From: Deltaproteobacteria bacterium
GTDB lineage: Bacteria; Desulfobacterota; Desulfobulbia; Desulfobulbales; BM004
NCBI GenBank assembly: GCA_019312695.1
Contig: JAFDCT010000104.1
Span: forward strand, 1-6,058
Reading direction: 5' to 3'
DNA: 6,058 nucleotides
This document shows positions 1-4,789 of the stretch, one piece after another. Under the pieces are notes generated by a model. The model was not told the origin of the DNA. It saw only the letters and a list, made by a program, of their open reading frames with translations, and did not search any database. Position 1 is the first letter of the stretch. Each line of letters starts with the position of its first letter. The position numbers and the translations under genes are program-made.

Positions 1-2
1 TA

Positions 3-41
3 AATAGGGAGCAAGAGACCTATTTCGAAGCAACTAAATAG
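3..41 (+). CDS. possible C-terminal end of an upstream gene (partial)
   Basis: The third frame stays open from the window edge and reads NREQETYFEATK before a TAG at 39-41. The other two plus frames stop within the first seven bases. The residues are a plausible hydrophilic protein tail, and a strong terminator follows about 40 bp later, which fits the end of a transcription unit. Twelve codons are too few to identify a family. An inverted repeat (AAATAGG at 2-8, CCTATTT at 19-25) lies in the same stretch, so a non-coding reading is also possible. Confidence 0.3.
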   Translation, partial: NREQETYFEATK

Positions 42-79
42 ACCGTAGTAATAAAAAAAGTATACTTCTATGTTAAATT

Positions 80-110
80 AAGGCAGGATCAAAATGATCC
101 TGCTTTTTTT
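80..110 (+). terminator. intrinsic (rho-independent) terminator
   Basis: GCAGGATCA (83-91) pairs perfectly with TGATCCTGC (95-103), and seven T residues follow at 104-110. Bases 80-82 can pair with the first T residues and lengthen the stem. This is a textbook intrinsic terminator on the plus strand. It closes whatever is transcribed from the left edge and separates it from the gene at 316. Confidence 0.93.
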
Positions 111-315
111 GGAGTGATTATCAATATCTGTAATGAGGGTGGACTCGTGTATGGTTCTTGTATCGTCTTTAGAATCACCCTAAATGACAGTTAAGAATTG
201 GACTTGAAAAGTAATTCAATTAACAAGAAATTTGGTTTTTTGATAAAATTATTTGAATAATTAATACATTGTCTGATTCTGAAATGTTCACCCCATATCC
301 TGAAATATTCGATTT
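111..315. other. AT-rich intergenic region with a 21-bp-period direct repeat
   Basis: No convincing gene is visible here on either strand. Just upstream of the ATG at 316 two near-identical 11-mers occur, CTGAAATGTTC (279-289) and CTGAAATATTC (300-310). They differ at one base and are spaced 21 bp apart, two helical turns, as expected for a tandem operator. A weak long-range inverted repeat (AGGGTG 136-141, CACCCT 176-181) is also present. No clear -35/-10 pair can be assigned. Confidence 0.4.
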
Positions 316-558
316 ATGAATGATGTTTTAGCAAAAACGTATAATCCTTCCAGGGCACTTTTGTTTGGGCTTCTGCAATCCTGTCTGCTGGAGGGGAATG
401 CTTTAGGCAGTTGTTCGCTTGCGCAGCTGCGTAAGACTCTATCGCTTGATGAAAAATATTACTATGCCATGGAGTTGAGCGAGGAAGAAGTCCATAAAAT
501 ACTGGAACATCATGAGGAGTGTTTCAGGAAAAGAATTACAGCAACTTTGAAAGATTAA
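316..558 (+). CDS. small conserved-looking protein of unknown function
   Basis: This is an 80-aa protein that I do not recognise. It has no signal peptide or membrane helix. The first half is moderately hydrophobic and helical (SRALLFGLLQSCLLEGNAL), and the second half is charged and probably helical (SLDEKYYYAMELSEEEVHKILEHHEECFRK). It has three cysteines, at about residues 23, 33 and 69, with no metal-binding spacing. The ATG is the first in the frame, but no Shine-Dalgarno is visible before it; the upstream bases are the CTGAAATATTC repeat and AT-rich sequence. It stands alone between the terminator at 110 and the radical SAM gene, with about 170 bp to the latter. The composition looks like real protein, but start and function are uncertain. 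Confidence 0.6.
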   Translation: MNDVLAKTYNPSRALLFGLLQSCLLEGNALGSCSLAQLRKTLSLDEKYYYAMELSEEEVHKILEHHEECFRKRITATLKD

Positions 559-726
559 TTCTTTGCTATAAGTGAGTTTATAACGGCTATCAAAATTCTG
601 CCAGTCAGTGCTGATTCTCCAATATTTTCTTACTGCTAAATTTTTTCAGCTCTCCACAGCAAAGTTGTGTGATAAGATTTGCTGAAGATAGTTGTTGTAT
701 GTATCTCTCTAAAAACGGTTGATTCC

Positions 727-1656
727 ATGAAAAGCAAGCGGGAGATGCCTGAAACCCTGATTATCCGGCCGCCGAGCGAATACCGCAGTCTGCTTGTTCG
801 CCTGACCAGGGGATGCAAGTGGAATCGTTGCCGTTTTTGCGGTCTCTATCCCCATCTCGGCGAACTCACCTTTTCCAGACGCATGGTTGCAGATGTAAAG
901 CATGATATTGATCTTCTCAGGCAGCGTAATCTTAAATCCGAAACAGCATTTTTCGGTGATGCCGACCCTCTGCAGATCGGCCTGACTGAATTTATTGAAA
1001 TTGCCCGATACCTTCGTTCTGTTATACCGGTCAAGCGGCTTACCTCCTATGCCCGGGCATCAACTTTATGGAAACTTAAAGAGAACGGGATACGAGATCT
1101 TGCCGGGGCAGGACTGGATAGGGTGCATATTGGTTTGGAATCCGGTGATGCTGAAACTTTGAATTATCACCGCAAGGGGCAGTCACCTAAAATGGTTGAA
1201 GAGGCTACAGAATGGTTGAAGGAGGCAGGTATTGAAGTTTCATTCTACGTGTTGCTGGGTCTTGGCGGCAGGGAAAACTGGCAGAAGCATATCCGCGAGA
1301 CCGCCCGCCTGATAAATAAAACAAAGCCGGAATTTGTCCGGATCAGGCGGCTGTGGCTGTATAAGAGCAATTCGTTTATTTCCGGTCCCGAGTGTCCTCT
1401 TTATGCTGATATACGTGCAGGTACTTTCACACCGCAGACACCTGAAGGTACTGTTCATGAACTAAGACTGTTCATTGAAATGCTCGACAAATATCTCGCT
1501 ACCCTGGTAATTTGTGATCATTCCAACAACTACGTGCATGTGTCAGGCAGAATCAGGGAAGATAAGAACGATATGCTTTCAGCAATTGATGATTTCTTAA
1601 GACTTCCTGAACAGGAAAGAGAGCAGCATTATGAGACTGTGGGTTCGAGGATATAA
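727..1656 (+). CDS. radical SAM protein, Elp3-like fold, CX4CX2C cluster
   Basis: The product is a cytoplasmic iron-sulfur enzyme expected to cleave S-adenosylmethionine reductively. The substrate is unknown. Numbering from the ATG at 727 (309 aa), the motif TRGCKWNRCRFCGLY carries C30, C35 and C38, a CX4CX2C spacing rather than the usual CX3CX2C. From memory, a group of stand-alone radical SAM proteins with an IIRPPSE N-terminus shares this spacing. Further family marks are GDADP (about 77-81), HIGLESGDAE (134-143) and VLLGLGG (175-181), the strands that hold SAM in Elp3/MiaB-type barrels. No B12-binding, SPASM or TRAM domain is evident. A TTG at 679 would add 16 unconvincing residues. The ATG at 727 is preferred because family similarity begins just after it, though neither start has a good Shine-Dalgarno. 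No link to the sbt genes 700 bp downstream can be shown. Confidence 0.88.
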   Translation: MKSKREMPETLIIRPPSEYRSLLVRLTRGCKWNRCRFCGLYPHLGELTFSRRMVADVKHDIDLLRQRNLKSETAFFGDADPLQIGLTEFIEIARYLRSVIPVKRLTSYARASTLWKLKENGIRDLAGAGLDRVHIGLESGDAETLNYHRKGQSPKMVEEATEWLKEAGIEVSFYVLLGLGGRENWQKHIRETARLINKTKPEFVRIRRLWLYKSNSFISGPECPLYADIRAGTFTPQTPEGTVHELRLFIEMLDKYLATLVICDHSNNYVHVSGRIREDKNDMLSAIDDFLRLPEQEREQHYETVGSRI

Positions 1657-1846
1657 TCCGTAGTTTTCAGGTAATGTATTCAACCCGGATAACAGGTTAT
1701 AATGTACCTTCAGGAATTAGAAATTCAGTCCTATGAGGTATTGATATTATAAAGCAAAAGGTATTAATAATAATTTTATGTTTTATCACCGATTTAATAG
1801 CTGCCTGTAAGCAAGACAAGGAAATTCAGGGAAGCGGGAAAAAACT
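1657..1846 (+). other. intergenic region with a start-less lipoprotein-like leader in another frame
   Basis: No terminator is obvious after the radical SAM gene. From 1746 an open frame reads KQKVLIIILCFITDLIAAC and then KQDKEIQGSGKK: a positive n-region, a hydrophobic stretch and a lipobox-like LIAAC with Cys at 1806-1808. The frame has no ATG, GTG or TTG start. GAGGT (1735-1739) lies 6 nt before an ATT at 1746. The frame differs from the downstream gene at 1847, and a six-A run (1839-1844) sits at the point where a shift would join them. It could be a degraded leader or chance hydrophobic sequence. Confidence 0.25.
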
Positions 1847-2158
1847 ATGCAGGTTAAAGTCGTGTCATTAGCAAAGTGCAGCGCAACAGTACCCACCATT
1901 AATCTGGTGAAGGAAACTGCCAGAGAGCTGGGCATAGCAATAGATTTTTCGCATGTGGTGGTAAAAACCGCAGAAGAGGCAAACTTTCACCGTCTCATCG
2001 GTAGTCCGACGGTTCAAATAAACGGTATGGATATAGAACCGCAGGCAAGAGGGATAAGCCGGTTCGGAATCACCTGAAGAAGGTACGGGACATCGTCGAT
2101 GCCCTCAAAAGAACTGATCAGGTCGGCATTTGCTGAGTTAAGCGGAAGTAAATCATAA
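1847..2158 (+). CDS. thioredoxin-fold selenoprotein (UGA at codon 77 read as Sec)
   Basis: The predicted product is a 103-aa small thioredoxin-like protein. The N-terminal part has the beta-alpha pattern MQVKVVSLAKC with C11 at the active-site position, then LVKETARELGI. SPTVQING follows with a probable cis-Pro at P54, then DIEPQARGISRFGIT. The frame meets TGA at 2075-2077 and then continues as RRYGTSSMPSKELIRSAFAE to a TAA at 2156-2158. From memory, related small proteins, some near mercury-resistance genes, continue as FG(L/I)xC-R-x-Y followed by a PxxELIRxA helix. The UGA therefore falls where they have Cys, and Sec77 would replace it. A hairpin 10-27 nt downstream fits a bacterial SECIS. 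C11 and U77 may form the redox pair; that is inference. Only GGG at 1836-1838 serves as a weak ribosome site. If UGA is a stop, the product is a 76-aa truncated form lacking the last helix. Specific reductant and substrate are unknown. Confidence 0.75.
2087..2104 (+). promoter_or_regulatory. candidate bacterial SECIS hairpin for the UGA at 2075
   Basis: GGG (2087-2089) pairs with CCC (2102-2104), A2090 bulges, and CATC (2091-2094) pairs with GATG (2098-2101). This leaves the loop GTC (2095-2097). The loop starts 17 nt after the UGA and its first base is G. These properties fit the published general model for bacterial SECIS elements: loop 16-37 nt from UGA, with a G in the first two loop bases. 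The hairpin lies inside the coding extension, as in other bacteria. Confidence 0.6.
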
Positions 2159-2262
2159 CATTGCTGTACCTAACAGATCTTGGCCGGGCCCAATCAGTTC
2201 AATGCTATTATTAGGGTAAACAACTTTAACCATTTATTTTATCAAGTTTATCTATTCACCGG

Positions 2263-2291
2263 TTGTGATCAAACGGTATTTGTGATATTTT
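2263..2291 (+). promoter_or_regulatory. candidate promoter/operator upstream of the selenopeptide gene
   Basis: TTGTGA (2263-2268) and TATTTT (2286-2291) are separated by 17 bp and could be a weak sigma70-type -35/-10 pair. It would give a leader of about 50 nt before the ATG at 2349. The heptamer TTGTGAT occurs twice, at 2263-2269 and 2280-2286, with a 17-bp period, and could alternatively be a binding-site repeat. The assignment is tentative. Confidence 0.28.
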
Positions 2292-2337
2292 TTCAGATAA
2301 ATGACATTGTGGTGTATTCTCTTATGAACTTCAGAAG

Positions 2338-2344
2338 AGGAGGT
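2338..2344 (+). promoter_or_regulatory. strong ribosome binding site of the selenopeptide gene
   Basis: AGGAGGT ends 4 nt before the ATG at 2349. It is the best Shine-Dalgarno in the window and fixes the start of a gene that ordinary ORF calling would discard, because its first UGA comes after 33 codons. It also implies that the precursor peptide is made in quantity relative to the maturase, which has no comparable site. Confidence 0.88.
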
Positions 2345-2348
2345 TGAC

Positions 2349-2579
2349 ATGGAAAAGAAGGAGTTAAGAAAATTCCTGGCCGGACTCAGCATTGCCAGCC
2401 TGATTGCCGGTGCCGGTCTTTCAGCTGCCGGTTGCGCTTCAACAGCATGAAGTGGCGAAAAATCCGGTGCAGGTAGCATCGAAATGGAAAAGAGCTCAAC
2501 AACAAAAAAAGCACCGGCTGAAAAACCTGCCGGCGGCAGTGGCTGAAGCTGATATACGGGTGCGGACGCACTCTGGTAA
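2349..2579 (+). CDS. sbtA: SbtA-family selenocysteine-containing RiPP precursor
   Basis: Reading three in-frame UGA codons as selenocysteine gives a 76-aa peptide. Residues 1-28 form a leader: MEKKELRKFLAGLSIASL, then a Gly/Ala-rich hydrophobic stretch ending AAGC with Cys29. The core holds CASTA-U34-SG, a Ser/Lys/Glu/Pro linker of about 28 residues, GGSG-U66-S-U68, and a YTGADALW tail before TAA (2577-2579). This leader and the small-residue context of Cys/Sec match, from memory, the family named SbtA, precursor of a thio(seleno)oxazole-type peptide modified by SbtM, which is encoded next door at 2661. UGA sites are at 2448, 2544 and 2550. A SECIS-like hairpin follows the first (2465-2481), and another follows the second and third (2558-2573). 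The third UGA lies only 11 nt from its loop and could instead be the stop, giving 67 residues ending GSGUS. The leader could be misread as a lipoprotein signal, but position -3 before Cys29 is Ala. Start and frame are firm; the final product is unknown. Confidence 0.82.
2465..2481 (+). promoter_or_regulatory. candidate bacterial SECIS hairpin for the UGA at 2448
   Basis: CGGTGC (2465-2470) pairs with GCATCG (2476-2481), including one G-U pair, around the loop AGGTA (2471-2475). The loop begins 20 nt after the UGA and has G at its second position. The GCAGGU segment at the top of the stem resembles, from memory, the SelB-binding loop of the E. coli fdhF SECIS. This is the most convincing of the three hairpins. 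Confidence 0.72.
2558..2573 (+). promoter_or_regulatory. candidate bacterial SECIS hairpin for the UGAs at 2544 and 2550
   Basis: GGGTGC (2558-2563) pairs with GCACTC (2568-2573), with one G-U pair, around the loop GGAC (2564-2567), which starts with G. The loop begins 17 nt after the UGA at 2544, a normal distance, but only 11 nt after the UGA at 2550, which is short. The hairpin therefore supports Sec at codon 66 better than at codon 68. Confidence 0.6.
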
Positions 2580-2587
2580 AAATATTG

Positions 2588-2640
2588 ACCGGGTTTCTGG
2601 ATAGATGCAGAAAAGCATCCGGAACCCGGTTATTTTATTC
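2588..2640 (+). terminator. hairpin terminator or attenuator between precursor and maturase
   Basis: ACCGGGTT (2588-2595) pairs with AACCCGGT (2623-2630). The inner bases CTGGAT (2597-2602) and ATCCGG (2617-2622) extend the stem with minor bulges. The tail TATTTTATTC (2631-2640) follows, and a seven-T run occurs at 2649-2655. It begins 8 nt after the precursor stop codon and ends 20 nt before the maturase ATG. In RiPP operons such a structure often lets only part of the transcription pass, keeping precursor above enzyme. That role here is inferred from position. Confidence 0.75.
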
Positions 2641-2660
2641 TGATTAAGTTTTTTTATCCA

Positions 2661-4268
2661 ATGGAACACGATTTACAGGAAAGAAGCCGTTCCTTCAGCC
2701 GGGCATATCCGGTTTGCCGCAGACTGATGCCTGACGGTCAATGGCAGCAGGTTATAACCAGAACCGAATCTTTGGATCTATTTGCCGATATGCTCAATAA
2801 TGTCGCAGCCGAGCAGCAAATTCCGGAATACCTGGCTGAACTGGCCCGGCTGGAATTATATATTTACAATCTTGAATCACAAGGTATTCAACCGGATATC
2901 TACACAGAAAAGCTGTCCATTAATCCGACTCTGGAGATTTTTGAAAATACCTGGAAAAATCTGGCCTTTCTTTTTGCTGAAGAAATGAGTGGCCCTGCGC
3001 CTGAAAAGGGCAGTGAACATGTTATAGTCTGGCATCATCCGGTAAATAGCAGAGTCAGGGTTAAACCTGTTGCCAAGGAAGATCTGCTGGTCATGAAAAT
3101 GGCACTTGAGGGATTATCACCACGCGATGTTGCAGAACCGGGTAATGTCCTTACAGCTGCGTTAGAATCTGCCCTTATCAGGGCAATGAATGATGGGATT
3201 ATTATCGGGCCGAAACCAAGAATAAAAAGACATTTCTTGCCGGAGAAATACCCGAATATAGACGGTTCTTTTTTCAGTGCCAGGATTTTCTCTCTCCAGT
3301 GGCATATTACCCAGGCCTGTGATCTGCATTGCCGTCACTGCTATGACCGTGACCAGTATAAATCACTTTCTTTCGAGCAGGGAAAAGACATCCTCGCTGA
3401 CCTGTCAGAGTTCTGTTCATCCCATAATATCCACGGCCAGGTGACATTTACCGGAGGAAATCCGCTTCTGCATCCGGATTTTGAAAGGCTCTACAGTGAA
3501 GCCGCTGACCTTGGACTTACCACAGCCGTTCTGGGGAATCCGACAACCAGGGAACAGCTTGAACGGTTGAAGGCAATTCAGCCGCCGGCCTTTTACCAGG
3601 TGAGCCTGGAAGGATTGGCAGAGCATAATGATTACATGCGTGGCAAGGGACATTTTAACAGAGTCCTGTCTTTTCTTGATCTGCTGAGGGATATGCAGGT
3701 TTTCTCCATGGTCATGCTTACCCTGACCCGTGATAATATGGACCAGGTCCTGCCTCTGGCAGAGATTCTGAGCCACAAAACAGACCTCTTTACCTTCAAC
3801 AGGCTTTCCCTGGTCGGTGAGGGCGCAAAACTCGTCAGCGTCGACAGGGATAAGTATCCGGCGTTTCTTAAGGCCTACATGGAAGCAGTTGGTGTAAACC
3901 CATGTCTCGGCCTGAAAGACAACCTGCTTAATATCCACTATTTCCAAGATGATCGGCCTCTGTTTGGGGGATGCACAGGTTTTGGCTGCGGGGCAGCCTT
4001 TAATTTTATAACAATACTTGCCGACGGTACGGTTCATGCCTGCCGCAAGTTTCCTTCACCTTTGGGAAGTATACTTGATAATACCCTGAGTGAGATCTAC
4101 CATTCAGCAGCAGCAAGACGTTACCGGGAAGGAGCAGCGGAATGTCTTGACTGTTCAATCAGGCCTGTATGCGGTGGTTGCCTCGCTGTAGCCTACAGTC
4201 ACGGACGTGATATCTTCAGGGAAAAAGATCCCTATTGTTTTATTGATTCCAAATATCTGCTGACTTGA
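2661..4268 (+). CDS. sbtM: SbtM-type radical SAM/SPASM peptide maturase
   Basis: This 535-aa cytoplasmic radical SAM enzyme probably modifies the Cys/Sec-containing SbtA peptide encoded just upstream. Residues 1-205 form a helical N-terminal region starting RAYPVCRRLMPDGQW, which I associate with the SbtM family and which may recognise the leader. The barrel begins at about 210, with ITQACDLHCRHCYDRDQY (C220, C224, C227) for the catalytic 4Fe-4S cluster, the SAM-contacting TFTGGNP (262-268) and VSLEG (314-318). The C-terminal SPASM-like domain supplies C438, C443, C461 (ADGTVHACRK), C495, C498, C504, C507 and C526 for auxiliary clusters. The expected chemistry, from the family name thio(seleno)oxazole modification maturase, is oxidative ring formation at Cys/Sec; the actual product is not shown by sequence. 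The ATG at 2661 has no good Shine-Dalgarno and follows an attenuator-like hairpin, so low expression is likely. It stops with TGA 7 nt before the next ATG. Confidence 0.88.
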   Translation: MEHDLQERSRSFSRAYPVCRRLMPDGQWQQVITRTESLDLFADMLNNVAAEQQIPEYLAELARLELYIYNLESQGIQPDIYTEKLSINPTLEIFENTWKNLAFLFAEEMSGPAPEKGSEHVIVWHHPVNSRVRVKPVAKEDLLVMKMALEGLSPRDVAEPGNVLTAALESALIRAMNDGIIIGPKPRIKRHFLPEKYPNIDGSFFSARIFSLQWHITQACDLHCRHCYDRDQYKSLSFEQGKDILADLSEFCSSHNIHGQVTFTGGNPLLHPDFERLYSEAADLGLTTAVLGNPTTREQLERLKAIQPPAFYQVSLEGLAEHNDYMRGKGHFNRVLSFLDLLRDMQVFSMVMLTLTRDNMDQVLPLAEILSHKTDLFTFNRLSLVGEGAKLVSVDRDKYPAFLKAYMEAVGVNPCLGLKDNLLNIHYFQDDRPLFGGCTGFGCGAAFNFITILADGTVHACRKFPSPLGSILDNTLSEIYHSAAARRYREGAAECLDCSIRPVCGGCLAVAYSHGRDIFREKDPYCFIDSKYLLT

Positions 4269-4275
4269 TTTTCTT

Positions 4276-4668
4276 ATGGACAGGAATTCAGGCATCAGGA
4301 AGTTTGTCCGGGAAGTTTTGGGCTGTACATGTCCTGATAAGGTTTTTGACCGGATTGAAGACAGGCATGTTGGGCCTTCTGTCTCACCCCATAACAGGTG
4401 CTTAATTATCGGTGACCGCCTACTTATACATATTTGGGAGATAAGGGAGAAAGGCCAGTTTAAGGAAAATTTTCTTGCCATGCTTGAAGCCGGCAAAAGG
4501 GAAAGAGACGAACTGGGCCTGAATCGCTTCAGGGCTGTTCTGGCAGTCGCTGATACCGGTTCCAATATTGCGGATGAAGCAGCGTTGTATTTCTCTGAGT
4601 TTGCAGGCAGAGATGAACGCATACACCTCCATGTGGTTCCCGGGAATACTCTTCACACTTTATAGATT
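4276..4668 (+). CDS. unknown 130-aa-class protein with CxCP motif, downstream of sbtM
   Basis: The product is 130 aa: the frame from 4276 ends with HTL and a TAG at 4666-4668. I do not recognise the family by name. The N-terminal FVREVLGCTCPDKVFDRIE puts C17 and C19 in a CxCP motif at a helix start, a pattern I have seen in short uncharacterised proteins of anaerobes. C42 precedes a hydrophobic strand (CLIIGDRLLIHIWEI). An alpha/beta second half includes FRAVLAVADTGSNIADEAALYF and RIHLHVVPG. The alternation of strands and helices suggests a compact soluble alpha/beta fold; there is no signal peptide or membrane helix. Its ATG lies 7 nt after the sbtM stop with no separate Shine-Dalgarno, so it is probably cotranscribed and translationally coupled. 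Two or three cysteines might bind a metal or handle a thiol/selenol, but that is a guess. A housekeeping passenger gene is equally possible. Confidence 0.8.
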
Positions 4669-4696
4669 TCGGTCTGCAAAGTTTCAGGCGTACTGC

Positions 4697-4730
4697 TTGA
4701 CAATAATCCTTGTAGTGCAGAGATTCTAAT
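4697..4730 (+). promoter_or_regulatory. weak candidate promoter before the membrane-anchored protein gene
   Basis: TTGACA (4697-4702) is a perfect sigma70 -35 hexamer. The hexamer 17 bp further on is GAGATT, a poor -10, while the better TCTAAT (4725-4730) is 22 bp away. The position fits transcription of the gene at 4790, but the element is incomplete as a consensus promoter. Confidence 0.3.
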
Positions 4731-4775
4731 TAGGAAGAGATGTCTATATGTATTTAAAAAAAACAAAGAGACGGT

Positions 4776-4781
4776 AGGGGG
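4776..4781 (+). promoter_or_regulatory. ribosome binding site that decides the start at 4790
   Basis: AGGGGGT-like purine sequence ends 8-9 nt before the ATG at 4790, ideal spacing. The same run abuts the in-frame GTG at 4781, which leaves no room for initiation there. The ATG is therefore preferred over the longer GTG start. Confidence 0.65.
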
Positions 4782-4789
4782 TGACAGTC

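Noticed and set aside
2349..2450. Precursor leader read as a 33-residue lipoprotein signal or pseudogene
   Set aside because: Lipobox position -3 is Ala, and the frame continues with biased Ser/Gly/Lys composition and hairpins at SECIS distance. The gene sits directly before sbtM, which fits a RiPP precursor better.
2252..2571. Two minus-strand frames covering the precursor gene
   Set aside because: They are antisense shadows with no family features, and they compete with a better supported plus-strand gene.
2404..2604. 66-codon plus-strand frame inside the precursor region (MPVPVFQLPVALQQHEVAKN...)
   Set aside because: It overlaps the selenopeptide gene in another frame, lacks a ribosome site, and has unstructured Gln/Lys/Arg-rich composition. 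The UGA-containing frame has the ideal Shine-Dalgarno and a recognisable leader.
3417..4037. 206-codon minus-strand frame inside sbtM
   Set aside because: It lies wholly antisense to the SAM barrel and SPASM region, and its translation shows no domain.
4266..4268. TGA ending sbtM, considered as a Sec codon
   Set aside because: The SPASM domain is already complete, and the next gene begins 7 nt later.
4155..4622. 155-codon minus-strand frame across the end of sbtM and the CxCP gene
   Set aside because: It is antisense to the conserved SPASM cysteines and to the downstream gene; its Ser-rich sequence looks like a reverse-strand artefact.
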